Shown here in pieces: positions 17,020 to 24,987 of a stretch of 41,356 bases of DNA (its first letter is position 1; every line of letters starts with the position of its first letter). The stretch spans positions 1 to 41,356 of the forward strand of contig JAQGHM010000313.1 in NCBI GenBank assembly GCA_028291615.1, read 5' to 3'. The translations under genes were made by a program, and so were the position numbers. This stretch comes from Phycisphaerales bacterium. GTDB lineage: Bacteria; Planctomycetota; Phycisphaerae; Tepidisphaerales; Tepidisphaeraceae. The notes beneath the pieces are model-generated. The model had not been told where the DNA came from and did no database searches. It saw nothing but the letters and a program-made list of their open reading frames with translations.

Positions 17020-18744
17020 ATGATTGTGAGAAAACGGTTCGCGACCACATTAGTTTTGTTTTATATAATTGCGTCGCAAGCTACATTCGGCGCTACGCCG
17101 AATGTAGTCGAATTGACGGCCGACAAGATCGAGGTCGACTTGGCGACCTCGAAGTACACCGCGCAGCAACTGGTTCAAGCCTACTTGGACCGAATTAACC
17201 AGTACAACCCCTCCTACAACGCGTTCACATATCTCAACCCTTCCGTCCTGTCCGATGCCGCCGCGATCGATGCGCAATTGGCGGCAAACGGTGGCGTGAT
17301 CCCGGCGAACAAGCCCCTCTTCGGCGTGCCCATCGTCATTAAAGATTCGATGAACGTCGCCGGCGTCCGCACGACCGGTGGATACAGCGGCTTCACCCAG
17401 GAAAACGGCGGGGTGGATATGATCCCCCTCGCCGACGCGCCGATCGTCGCCCGCCTCAGGGACGCCGGCGCGATCATCCTCGGAAAGACCAACCTGCCGC
17501 AGTTTGCACGCAGCGGCGCCAGCGCCAACACCAGTTACCTCGGGCCGACATACAACTCCTTCAACCGCAACATCGTCCCCGGCGGCAGCAGTTCGGGCAC
17601 CGCGACCGCCACCAGCGCCAGCTTCGCCACCATGGGCACCGCCGAAGAGACCGGCGGCTCCATTCAGAACCCCGCTGGCGCGCAAGCGCTGGTCGGCGTC
17701 AAGACGACGTTTGGCCTCGTGCCGACCAGTGGCGGTATCCCGCTCAACGGGGCGACGCGCGATGTCTTCGGCACCAACGCCAAGAGCGTTAAGGACGCCG
17801 CGCGCATGCTGAGCGTCATCGCGGGCGCAGATCCTTCCGATCCCAACACCGCCGGGTCCACCGTTGCCAGCGGTCACATTCCCGCCAGCGGGTACCTCGC
17901 CGGGCTTAGCACCACCTCGCTTGTCGGCAAGCGGTTCGGGCTCTTCACCTCGGCCTTCAAGAATGTCAGCCTCTCCACCGACGCCAACAATCTCTACCAG
18001 GCGGCCGTCACCAAGCTGACGTCCCTGGGCGCAACGGTCATCACTGATCCCTTCTCCGATCCCGCGCTGGCCAAACCGTTCAACACGCTGGCCGCCACGT
18101 TCAGTCAGTACAGCGGATCGAACGAACCGTATGACATCCAGCAATGGTTCAAGACCATGGACCCGAGCAAGTCGCCCACGTCGCTGCAGGCGTTCAAGAC
18201 GCGCACCGGCTTGGACCTCATGCAGCAGAGCGGCCCACTGCTTGGGTCGTTCGCACCCACCGCCCCCAACACTGACGCCGGCCCCGGCCTCGCCAATGCC
18301 GCGGCCAATCCCGATACCAACCAGACCGCGTTCATCCAGAAGTTCATGGATGGCCGCGCGACGATGCTGGCGGAGTTCCGTCAGGTCATGTCCGACAATT
18401 CCCTCGACGGTTTCTTCTTCCCCGAGCAGTCCGCCGAGCCCGGCGTCCTGCCGACCGGGACCGCCACCGGCACCTATTCCAACACTACGGTCTCCGAGAT
18501 CAACTTGCTGGGCACGCCCCAGGTCAATCTGCCCGGCGGTTACTACCCCGACGGAACTCCCTTCAGCGTCGCATTCCTGGGCGACACGTTCACCGAAGGG
18601 TCGCTGTTGAACTACGCCTATGCCTTCGAACAGGCGACGCTCTACCGCACCGCCCCGACTCTGGTTCCCGAACCCGGCGCGCTGGCACTGATCGGGGCAG
18701 GCGCATTCGCCTTCACGACCCGCCGCCGCCGCCGGGCCGCCTGA
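17020..18744 (+). CDS. Exported amidase-signature hydrolase with PEP-CTERM tail
   Basis: 574 residues from ATG 17020, preceded by GGGAG and starting a signal peptide (VRKRFATTLVLFYIIASQATFGA). The amidase-signature triad is complete: Lys108 in GVPIVIKDSM, the cis-Ser at about 191 in PGGSSSGTA, and nucleophile Ser214 in EETGGSIQNPAG. The C-terminus is a textbook PEP-CTERM sorting signal: VPEPGALALIGAGAFAF followed by an Arg-rich end (about 551-574). That signal implies export and exosortase-dependent processing. Substrate is unknown; amidase-signature enzymes act on amides, ureas and glutaminyl groups. Most family members are cytoplasmic, so an exported, sorted copy is less usual. Confidence 0.88.
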   Translation: MIVRKRFATTLVLFYIIASQATFGATPNVVELTADKIEVDLATSKYTAQQLVQAYLDRINQYNPSYNAFTYLNPSVLSDAAAIDAQLAANGGVIPANKPLFGVPIVIKDSMNVAGVRTTGGYSGFTQENGGVDMIPLADAPIVARLRDAGAIILGKTNLPQFARSGASANTSYLGPTYNSFNRNIVPGGSSSGTATATSASFATMGTAEETGGSIQNPAGAQALVGVKTTFGLVPTSGGIPLNGATRDVFGTNAKSVKDAARMLSVIAGADPSDPNTAGSTVASGHIPASGYLAGLSTTSLVGKRFGLFTSAFKNVSLSTDANNLYQAAVTKLTSLGATVITDPFSDPALAKPFNTLAATFSQYSGSNEPYDIQQWFKTMDPSKSPTSLQAFKTRTGLDLMQQSGPLLGSFAPTAPNTDAGPGLANAAANPDTNQTAFIQKFMDGRATMLAEFRQVMSDNSLDGFFFPEQSAEPGVLPTGTATGTYSNTTVSEINLLGTPQVNLPGGYYPDGTPFSVAFLGDTFTEGSLLNYAYAFEQATLYRTAPTLVPEPGALALIGAGAFAFTTRRRRRAA

Positions 18745-18796
18745 TCCGTACTTAGTTGCGGCTCTCGCCGTTTCGCCAATAACTCCCTCACATGGG

Positions 18797-18821
18797 CCCG
18801 CCGCTTGCGGCGGGTCTTTTT
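18797..18821 (+). terminator. Rho-independent terminator of the amidase gene
   Basis: CCCGCCG (18797-18803) and CGGCGGG (18808-18814) form a 7-bp stem with a CTTG loop, followed by TCTTTTT. Confidence 0.85.
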
Positions 18822-18892
18822 CAATCACAGCGGGTAATCGGATCCGCACGTCATGCCAACACGTCGTTGATCGTTCGCCGCGAGCGTAACAC

Positions 18893-19045
18893 CTAGGCAC
18901 TCCTTGAAACGCTCGAAGCGGTACCGCCGCCCAGGACGATCTTGCCGTCGGCAGTGACGGCCATGCCGACCACGTCAAATGCCACGGACAATTCCCCGTT
19001 GCCGCCAAACGAACGATCGCGCGTAAGAAGTCCCGCCCTTACCAT
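18893..19045 (-). pseudogene. Remnant of a delta-60-repeat protein gene
   Basis: A 50-codon open stretch on the minus strand, from an ATG at 19045 to a TAG at 18893-18895. Its middle, DRSFGGNGELSVAFD then AVTADGKIVLGGG, matches the delta-60 repeat pattern (D-x-S-F-G-G-x-G ... A-x-x-x-D-G-K-I-V-x-G-G). Known proteins carry many such repeats in tandem; here there is only one, with no signal peptide. It is best read as the surviving 3' end of a decayed gene. Confidence 0.5.
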
Positions 19046-19087
19046 TGACTGACTTAGCCCCCGCCTCAAGTTCTTTCCAACCCCACG

Positions 19088-20101
19088 CTACTTCTTTCCC
19101 CCCAGCTTCACCGAAACCCCTTCCTGCTCCCACTGTTCCACCAGCCGATGCAGGTCCTTCACCGTCAGGTTCAGTTCCGCCGACGTATCGCTCAGCGCCT
19201 CGTACAGCCGCGGATCGTTCACGAACTTGCCGATGCTCCCCTCCCCCTTGTCGATCTTGTTTGCCATCGACTGAAACCGATCCAGCACGCCCGCGACCTG
19301 ATCCAGCCGCCCGCCCACCTGCTTCGACAGCTCGTCGATGCGCGTCCCCGCCTTCACGATCGTCGCGTCGGCGCTGGCGTTGGTCTTCTGCAGGTCGATC
19401 GACAGCTTCTCCAGGTTCTTCGCGATGGCCTTCGAGTTTTCCGAAACCGCCTTGAAATTCGCCAGCGTCTCCTTCAGGTCGCCGCGCATCTGCCCATCCG
19501 CCAGAAGCTTTCGTAGCTCATCCGACGTATCGCCAATTTTCGCGACAGTCTTCTGCGTCGTCTCGATCGTCGTCGAGAGCTTGGTGACGATCTGCGAGTT
19601 GTTCCAGTCGCCGACCGTCGTCTGTAGGCGCCGCGATAGCTCGGTGAGTTGCTTCGCCAGCTCCGCGAACTCGCGCGGCAGCAGGTTGCTCCCGCCGATG
19701 CGGGTCTGCACCGTCGCATTGTCCGCCAGCCGCCCCTGCGGCACGCCGCCGACCGGCTCGAGCGTGAGCGACGCGTTCCCGCCGATCAACTGCGAGCGAA
19801 TGATCCCTTCCACGTTCCCCGGGATCGGCCGATTTTTCTCCAGCGTCCCGCGGATCAACACCCCCGGCTGATCAGCCTGAAGGTCAACCGACCTCACCTG
19901 CCCGACGTTCACCCCTAGGTAAAGGATCGGGGACCCATTGGTGATCCCCTCCGCACTGTCGGCCACGAAAAGGATCTTCGCCTGCGCCGGCCGGAACAAC
20001 CGCACCGGCGCCTCGCCAAACAGCAGGACCATGACCGCGAGAAGAACTAGTGCGACGATCATCGTTGCCCCGACGGCAATATTTTTGCGATAACTGGCCA
20101 T
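19088..20101 (-). CDS. mlaD: MCE-domain substrate-binding protein (MlaD-like)
   Basis: 337 residues from ATG 20101, which begins a single transmembrane anchor (ASYRKNIAVGATMIVALVLLAVMVLLFG as two segments over residues 2-30). The MCE domain follows at about 40-120 (ILFVADSAEGITNGSPILYLGV, VGQVRSVDL, IRSQLIGGNASLTLEP). Residues about 140-320 are a long heptad-like helical region (ELAKQLTELSRRLQ, ETTQKTVAKIGDTSDEL, AIAKNLEKLS), as in MCE proteins that span the periplasm. It would bind phospholipid or another lipid for the MlaE/MlaF transporter. It is separated from mlaF by the opposite-strand DUF1570 gene. Confidence 0.88.
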   Translation of the reverse strand: MASYRKNIAVGATMIVALVLLAVMVLLFGEAPVRLFRPAQAKILFVADSAEGITNGSPILYLGVNVGQVRSVDLQADQPGVLIRGTLEKNRPIPGNVEGIIRSQLIGGNASLTLEPVGGVPQGRLADNATVQTRIGGSNLLPREFAELAKQLTELSRRLQTTVGDWNNSQIVTKLSTTIETTQKTVAKIGDTSDELRKLLADGQMRGDLKETLANFKAVSENSKAIAKNLEKLSIDLQKTNASADATIVKAGTRIDELSKQVGGRLDQVAGVLDRFQSMANKIDKGEGSIGKFVNDPRLYEALSDTSAELNLTVKDLHRLVEQWEQEGVSVKLGGKK

Positions 20102-20189
20102 GTTTGCCCCGCCCTTGTATTCGCCCCCGACAGGTGATGCAAGCCAGCGCGAGTCGCCGTAACATATTCCAGCGCGAGGCCTTGCACCC

Positions 20190-21410
20190 ATGGACCGCCA
20201 GAAGAAAACTTCCGCAATGACCCTGTACCGCTGGGCGGTGGCGTTGCTCGCCTGCTCGCCAGCGCTCGCCATCGCCGAGCCGGAGCTCAAAACCTACGAG
20301 ACGAAGTATTACGTCATCCACACCGATCTCCCCCCCGCCGAGGCGCGCGAGGCGCAGGTGCGAATGACGCGCATGGCCGAGGAATACCAGTCGCGCACCG
20401 CAGGCTTCGCCGGCCAGATCAAAGACCGCTTGCCGTTCTACCTCTACAAGGACCCCGCAGATTACGCGCGGGCAGGGGGGGTGGAGAACTCCGCCGGCAT
20501 CTTCGACGGCGAGCGCCTGGTCGGACTCACCCTCCGCCGCGCCGACGGCCTGATTTCCCTGGCCGCCTGGCACGTCGTGCAGCATGAAGGCTTCCACCAG
20601 TTCGCCCACGCCGTCATCGGCGGCGAGCTCCCCATGTGGGCCGACGAAGGACTCGCCGAATACTTCGGCGAAGGCCTCTTTACCGGCGACGGATTCGTCA
20701 CCGGCCTGATCCCGCAAGACCGCTTCACCCGCGTGCAGAAGATGTTCACCGAAGCCCGCGACAAACCCCTCGCCGAACTCCTAGCCATCACCCGCGAGCA
20801 ATGGAACGCCAAGGTGGAGATGCAGAACTACGATCAGGCATGGTCCTTCGTCCACTTCCTAGCCCACGGCGAGGACGGCCGATTCCAGAAATCCTTCGCC
20901 AACTTCATGCACGACGTCGCCGCGGGAGCCGACCGGGAAAAAACCTACAACCGCTACCTCAAGGTGATCCCAAACATCGAGACGCGCTGGCGCAACTGGT
21001 GGCTGCACCTTCCCGACTATCCGACGGCCGACGGTTACGCGCGCGCGACGCTCGGCATGCTCACGAGCTTCCTCGCCCGGGCACACGCGCGAGGCCAGGC
21101 GTTCGCGGATTTCGACGCCTTCGCCAAGACCAAGCCCGACGAACTCCAGCAGCCCCAGGACGATTGGCTGCCGCCAACCTTATTCGCGGTCGCGGTGGTT
21201 GAGGCGAACCGCATGCGGCAGGCGGGCGAGCCGGTGGTGCTGGTGAAATCACCGCAGCGGCCGCCGTCAATCGTCATGACATTGAATGACGGCACCAAGC
21301 TCGCCGGCAGGTTCGACCTGACAAAGGAAGGGCGCATCGGAAATGTGCGGGTCGAGGTAATCGCTCCCGCGGTACACGAACGATCCGCCGTGAAGGGAGC
21401 GAAACAATGA
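20190..21410 (+). CDS. Exported DUF1570-type putative metalloprotease
   Basis: 406 residues with a signal peptide at about 10-30 (LYRWAVALLACSPALAIA). The zinc-peptidase-like motif HEGFH (His132, Glu133, His136) is followed by PMWADEGLAEYFG, giving a third acidic ligand as in gluzincins such as peptidase MA and DUF1570. LPFYLYKDPADYARAGG upstream is also typical. A tail of about 60 residues (from PPSIVMTLNDGTKLAGRFD) looks like an added small beta domain. Proteolysis is inferred from the motif only. The gene lies inside the mla locus on the opposite strand, its stop 5 bases from the mlaF stop. Confidence 0.8.
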   Translation: MDRQKKTSAMTLYRWAVALLACSPALAIAEPELKTYETKYYVIHTDLPPAEAREAQVRMTRMAEEYQSRTAGFAGQIKDRLPFYLYKDPADYARAGGVENSAGIFDGERLVGLTLRRADGLISLAAWHVVQHEGFHQFAHAVIGGELPMWADEGLAEYFGEGLFTGDGFVTGLIPQDRFTRVQKMFTEARDKPLAELLAITREQWNAKVEMQNYDQAWSFVHFLAHGEDGRFQKSFANFMHDVAAGADREKTYNRYLKVIPNIETRWRNWWLHLPDYPTADGYARATLGMLTSFLARAHARGQAFADFDAFAKTKPDELQQPQDDWLPPTLFAVAVVEANRMRQAGEPVVLVKSPQRPPSIVMTLNDGTKLAGRFDLTKEGRIGNVRVEVIAPAVHERSAVKGAKQ

Positions 21411-21415
21411 AGCGC

Positions 21416-22231
21416 TCAGTCCTTCGTTGTGCTTTCCGTTACTTCCTCTTCGTCGTCCGCTGATTCCTCGGCGTTGTCCAGCGCCGCCAGCTCGCTGTCC
21501 GTGGCCTCCCCCCTGACGAAATCGCGGACGATCTTGATCTCGGTCGTCTGGATCTCGGCGGGCGTGCCGTCGAAGATAATCTTCCCCTCATGTAGCATCA
21601 CGATGCGGTCCGCGATCTTAAAAGCGCTCTGCATGTCATGCGTGACGGTGATGCTGGTGACCTTGAGCTCTCGCTGCAGCTTGATGATGAGCTGATTGAT
21701 CACGTCGGATCGCACCGGGTCGAGCCCCGTGGTCGGCTCGTCGTAGAGGATGACTTCGGGATCGAGCGCGATCGCGCGAGCCAAGGCAACGCGCTTCCGC
21801 TGCCCTCCCGACAATTGTGCCGGCATCTTCCGCTCGAAGTGCGGCAGGCCGACCATCTCCAGCTTTTGCGCGACGACCTGCCGGATCTCCGCCGCCGACT
21901 TCCGCGTGTGCTCCACCAGCGGAAACGCGATGTTGTCGCAGACATCCAGCGAGTCGAACAACGCCCCCCCTTGGAAGAGGAACCCGAATCGCTTCCGAAC
22001 GTCCATCAGGTCCGTCTCGGGCATCTGGTCCACCCGGTTGCCATCGAACCAGATCTCCCCACCATCCGGCCGCAGCAGCCCGACGATATGCTTGAGCAGC
22101 ACGCTCTTCCCCGTCCCGCTAGCCCCGATAATGACCAAGCTCTGCCCCGCCTCGATGTTCAAATCCAACTCCTTGAGCACCACAAGGTGACCAAAGGCTT
22201 TGGAGAGGTGTTTGAGCTCGATCAAGGACAT
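21416..22231 (-). CDS. mlaF: Mla-type ABC transporter ATPase
   Basis: 271 residues. Walker A GASGTGKS (36-43), Q-loop FLFQGG, signature LSGGQRKR (140-147), Walker B ILYDEP (161-166) and the switch His in VTHDM are all present. The closest family is MlaF/Mkl, which powers MlaE in lipid transport between membranes. The C-terminus ends in an acidic Glu/Asp/Ser-rich tail of about 25 residues. No Shine-Dalgarno is seen: the 12 bases before the ATG are pyrimidine-rich and border the 28-bp repeat, so the native leader may have been lost when the neighbouring cassette arrived. Confidence 0.92.
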   Translation of the reverse strand: MSLIELKHLSKAFGHLVVLKELDLNIEAGQSLVIIGASGTGKSVLLKHIVGLLRPDGGEIWFDGNRVDQMPETDLMDVRKRFGFLFQGGALFDSLDVCDNIAFPLVEHTRKSAAEIRQVVAQKLEMVGLPHFERKMPAQLSGGQRKRVALARAIALDPEVILYDEPTTGLDPVRSDVINQLIIKLQRELKVTSITVTHDMQSAFKIADRIVMLHEGKIIFDGTPAEIQTTEIKIVRDFVRGEATDSELAALDNAEESADDEEEVTESTTKD

Positions 22232-22243
22232 GGGAAGAGGAAA

Positions 22244-22746
22244 TGAAACATGAAGACGTGAAACATGAAGAAATCAGGCGGAGCCGCTTACGCGGCGATT
22301 GTTTCGCCGCTCGGTCGCAACCATCGTTAATGTCAGGCGGATGATCTGTGTGCAAAGGGATAGACGGTTCTGAACAACCTCCGGTTGTAGTGACGTTCGG
22401 GCCTTGTAATACCAGTCGCGTGATTCCCGGGCGGAACCCAATGCATACTCGTAATAAATCGCACGTCCCTTCCCGGTGTTTCTCGAATACCCTTCAGCGA
22501 TACAGGCGCTGATCTTCGCGGTAGCGCGTCCTAACTGGTCAGCGACGAAACGCATTCGCGGTTGGGCAATCAACGAATTGGAATCGAGCCAGCCGACGTC
22601 GCCGAGATACAGCGATAAACGATACGCTTCAATCAACCAAAGTGTATCCCCCTTGAGGAGCACTGGAACGCATAGTTCCCACTCCGCAAACGACAAAGCG
22701 CCGGCAGCCACATCCCCCTCTTCATGTTTCACGTCTTCATGTTTCA
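22244..22746. mobile_element. 503-bp cassette: four-helix-bundle gene between perfect 28-bp inverted repeats
   Basis: Positions 22244-22271 and 22719-22746 are perfect 28-base inverted copies. Each consists of two copies of a roughly 15-base unit (GTGAAACATGAAGAC). The enclosed gene starts in one repeat and stops 2 bases from the other. The unit sits exactly between the mlaE stop and the mlaF start. No transposase and no clear target-site duplication are visible, so mobility is inference. Confidence 0.5.
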
Positions 22747-22747
22747 C
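22274..22747 (-). CDS. Four-helix-bundle protein (IVS/S23 type)
   Basis: Up to 157 residues. The body matches the four-helix-bundle family first found as rRNA intervening-sequence proteins and related to Avd of diversity-generating retroelements: FAEWELCVPVLL, LWLIEAYRLSLYLGD, ISACIAEGYSRNTGKGR, YEYALGSARESRDWYYKAR, and IIRLTLTMV. Molecular function is unknown. The longest frame starts at GTG 22747 and its first nine residues (KHEDVKHE) are translated inverted repeat. A TTG at 22696, just before SFAEW, would give the usual domain boundary, so the start is uncertain. It is inserted within an mla operon with which it has no evident functional link. Confidence 0.85.
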   Translation of the reverse strand: MKHEDVKHEEGDVAAGALSFAEWELCVPVLLKGDTLWLIEAYRLSLYLGDVGWLDSNSLIAQPRMRFVADQLGRATAKISACIAEGYSRNTGKGRAIYYEYALGSARESRDWYYKARTSLQPEVVQNRLSLCTQIIRLTLTMVATERRNNRRVSGSA

Positions 22748-22751
22748 GTGT

Positions 22752-23573
22752 TCAGAAAATGCTCCGAATGCCGTAGAGCGAGACGTACCAATCCTTGGCG
22801 ACTTTCGCGAAGAAAAAGTTCAACACGATGATCGCGATGAAGCTGGTCACAAAGCTTTCCGTGCAGGCGCGGCCCACCCCTTGCGCCCCCGCGCCGCAGG
22901 TGAAACCCTTGTAACAACTGATCAGCCCGATCGCTGCGCCGAAGAACGTCGCCTTCACCAGCCCTTCAAAGATCTGCCAGTTGTCCACCGCCGCTGCGGA
23001 GTAGCGCCAGTACGGGTCTTCAGGGATTCCGAGCGATTTGACCGACACCAGCCAGCCGCCGATCACGCCGAGCATGTCGCTGTAGATCGTCAGGATCGGC
23101 AGCAGGACGATGCAGGCGAGAAATCGCGGCACGACCAGCACGCGGATCGGGTCCGCCCCCATCACGCGCAGCGCGTCGAGCTGCTCGGTCACGTTCATCG
23201 TCCCCAGCTCAGCGGTCAGCGCGCCGCCGACGCGCCCGGCGAGCATGACCGCCGCCAGCACCGGGCCGATCTGCTTGACGACGCTGACGTTGATGATGCC
23301 CCCCAGGCGATTCTCCTGACCGATCGAGCGGAACTGCGTGTACGCCTCGATCGCCAGCACCATCCCGATGAATGCGCCGGTGATGCCGATGACCGGCACG
23401 CTCTTGAATCCCACCTCGTACATCTGCGGCAGCACCAGCCGCATGTTCTTCCAACGAAGCGAGCCCCGCCCCAGCCAGGAGAACGTCCGCCCGACGAAGT
23501 TCCAGAACTCGCCGAAGGCGGCGAGCAGGTTCAGCGTGTTTCGACCCAGTTTTTCCGCGGCTCGCATCGGCAT
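22752..23573 (-). CDS. mlaE: Mla-type ABC transporter permease
   Basis: 273 residues with five or so hydrophobic segments (VPVIGITGAFIGMVLAI, IGPVLAAVMLAGRVGGALTAELG, VVPRFLACIVLLPILTIY, ATFFGAAIGLISCYKGF, FVTSFIAIIVLNFFF). The GR-x-G-x-x-x-x-AELG-x-M-x-V-x-E-Q-x-D-A-L stretch is the MlaE/YrbE signature and contacts the ATPase. It is the membrane channel of the lipid transporter formed with MlaF and MlaD. It is the first gene of the minus-strand set; its stop is directly followed by the four-helix-bundle cassette. Confidence 0.93.
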   Translation of the reverse strand: MPMRAAEKLGRNTLNLLAAFGEFWNFVGRTFSWLGRGSLRWKNMRLVLPQMYEVGFKSVPVIGITGAFIGMVLAIEAYTQFRSIGQENRLGGIINVSVVKQIGPVLAAVMLAGRVGGALTAELGTMNVTEQLDALRVMGADPIRVLVVPRFLACIVLLPILTIYSDMLGVIGGWLVSVKSLGIPEDPYWRYSAAAVDNWQIFEGLVKATFFGAAIGLISCYKGFTCGAGAQGVGRACTESFVTSFIAIIVLNFFFAKVAKDWYVSLYGIRSIF

Positions 23574-23734
23574 GAGCGCGGGATGATACGGCCCTCGCTA
23601 ACATCTGGCAAACGGGTAATAAGAGCGCGATGCCACGCAAATTCTGCGCATCTGACGCTTGCAACTGATCCGTTTCGCGGTAGTTTGATCCGCAAATGGA
23701 GTTCGTCCGCACCCTTAGCTGCATGGAGGTAGCT

Positions 23735-24598
23735 ATGTCTACACTGCTATCAATGTTGAGTCGGAGTTCGGCTGCCAGAGTCCTGGCTGTCCTAGGGTTG
23801 TCGCTCGCCCTGACCGGTTGCTCGGACATGCTGACTTACGCGCAGCGCAACCGGGACGTGGGGATGGATGCCTACCGCGAGGCGGACTATCCCAAGGCCG
23901 CCGGCGCGTTTCGATCGGCCTTGCGGCAGGATCCGCGCGACTACCTGTCGCATTACTACCTCGGCCTGTCGTCGCTTCAGTTGAAGAACTACCAGCAGGC
24001 GCTGGTGGCCTTCCGCTCCTGCCTTGAGACGCAGAACGTCACGCTGGCGGGTCAGGAAGATAACGGCACGCGCATCAAGGCGCTGGATGGCCTGGCGCAG
24101 GCGATTGTGAAATCAGACGACAGCGATCAGGAAGTCAACCGGGTCGAGCAGACCGCGCGGGGGGCCAAGGGATACCTGGCGGCCCGGGAATTCTTCGTCC
24201 TGGCGAAGGTCTATCGCTACCGGATGCTGCCGGACATGGCGCTGGACTATTACAACCGCGCCACGCTGGATGATCCGAAGAGCTTCCACTACGCCAAGGA
24301 ATACGCGCTCTACTGCGAGCAACTGCAACAGACGGCCCGGGCACAGGAAGCGCTGCGCAAGGCGTACGCGCTGGACGCAACCGACAAGGAAGTCGCCGAC
24401 GCCCTGCGCCGCCTGGGCGTAGTGCCCGGCCTGAGCCTGAAGGATAAGGACGATCTGGCCAAGCCGCTGATCCCCAAGGGACCGATCCCCGAAGTGGACA
24501 TGGCGAAGGTGAAGTCCACGCTGGGCATCGGCGGTGGCGGCGACAACGCGACCCCGGCGTCGTCGCGGACGCCCTCGGCGCTGACGCCGCGCGACTGA
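23735..24598 (+). CDS. TPR lipoprotein
   Basis: 287 residues from ATG 23735, which has GGAGG 6 bases upstream; the frame opens earlier but without a signal. The lipobox LALTGC puts the lipidated Cys at residue 29. TPR units follow: GMDAYREADYPKAAGAFRSALRQDP, SHYYLGLSSLQLKNYQQALVAF, and ALDYYNRATLDDPKSFHYAKEYALY in pieces between about 40 and 215. The C-terminal about 60 residues are Gly/Pro/Ser-rich. A scaffold role at the envelope is likely; partner unknown. Confidence 0.82.
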   Translation: MSTLLSMLSRSSAARVLAVLGLSLALTGCSDMLTYAQRNRDVGMDAYREADYPKAAGAFRSALRQDPRDYLSHYYLGLSSLQLKNYQQALVAFRSCLETQNVTLAGQEDNGTRIKALDGLAQAIVKSDDSDQEVNRVEQTARGAKGYLAAREFFVLAKVYRYRMLPDMALDYYNRATLDDPKSFHYAKEYALYCEQLQQTARAQEALRKAYALDATDKEVADALRRLGVVPGLSLKDKDDLAKPLIPKGPIPEVDMAKVKSTLGIGGGGDNATPASSRTPSALTPRD

Positions 24599-24627
24599 GG
24601 CTTGAAGCTGCTGTGAATGAAAAGCTA

Positions 24628-24662
24628 AACCCACGGGATGCTCGCGTCCCGTGGGTTCTTGT
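24628..24662 (+). terminator. Rho-independent terminator
   Basis: An 11-bp perfect stem, AACCCACGGGA with TCCCGTGGGTT, and an 8-base loop followed by CTTGTTT, 30 bases after the TPR lipoprotein stop. It also faces the convergent small gene and may serve both. Confidence 0.85.
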
Positions 24663-24667
24663 TTGGA

Positions 24668-24985
24668 TCAATGCCGATCGGGGGCGGAGAAATCGATCGT
24701 CCCGCCAGGCCCGTGACGATGACTCGAGCCTGGCGGCTCATCATGCGAATGCGTCGGCGGAAGCTCATCGGGCAGGTTGAGCCGATAGAGTGGCCCGATG
24801 AAGGCGGCGGCGATGAAGAGGCCGGCGATGCCGATCAGCAGGGGCCTGACCCATTGCGGGTTATCGGGAAGAACCGGCGCCGCGGGCGCGGCCTCGCGCT
24901 GCGGGGCGGGGGGCGTGGCGGACTTCGCCTGCGCGGCGGAGCCGATGGTGAGAACGAGCAGGAGAATGGTGAGACCGCTCTTCAT
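24668..24985 (-). CDS. Small exported membrane protein, His-rich tail
   Basis: About 105 residues from ATG 24985; a GTG at 24991 overlaps the HAD stop and is equally possible. Features seen: a signal-like hydrophobic start (GLTILLLVLTIGSAAQA), an Ala/Pro linker, one transmembrane helix (LLIGIAGLFIAAAFIGPLY), and a C-terminal tail with several His (THSHDEPPGSSHRHG). No family recognised. It follows the HAD gene at zero spacing, so the two are probably co-transcribed and translationally coupled. Confidence 0.6.
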   Translation of the reverse strand: MKSGLTILLLVLTIGSAAQAKSATPPAPQREAAPAAPVLPDNPQWVRPLLIGIAGLFIAAAFIGPLYRLNLPDELPPTHSHDEPPGSSHRHGPGGTIDFSAPDRH

Positions 24986-24987
24986 CG

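Noticed and set aside
17050..19008. 652-codon minus-strand open frame
   Set aside because: It is antisense to the amidase with its complete catalytic triad; Gly/Arg-rich with no family resemblance. Only its 19045-18893 neighbourhood (another frame) shows delta-60 similarity.
22244..22746. Insertion sequence
   Set aside because: There are inverted repeats but no transposase and no clear target duplication; reported instead as a cassette-like element.
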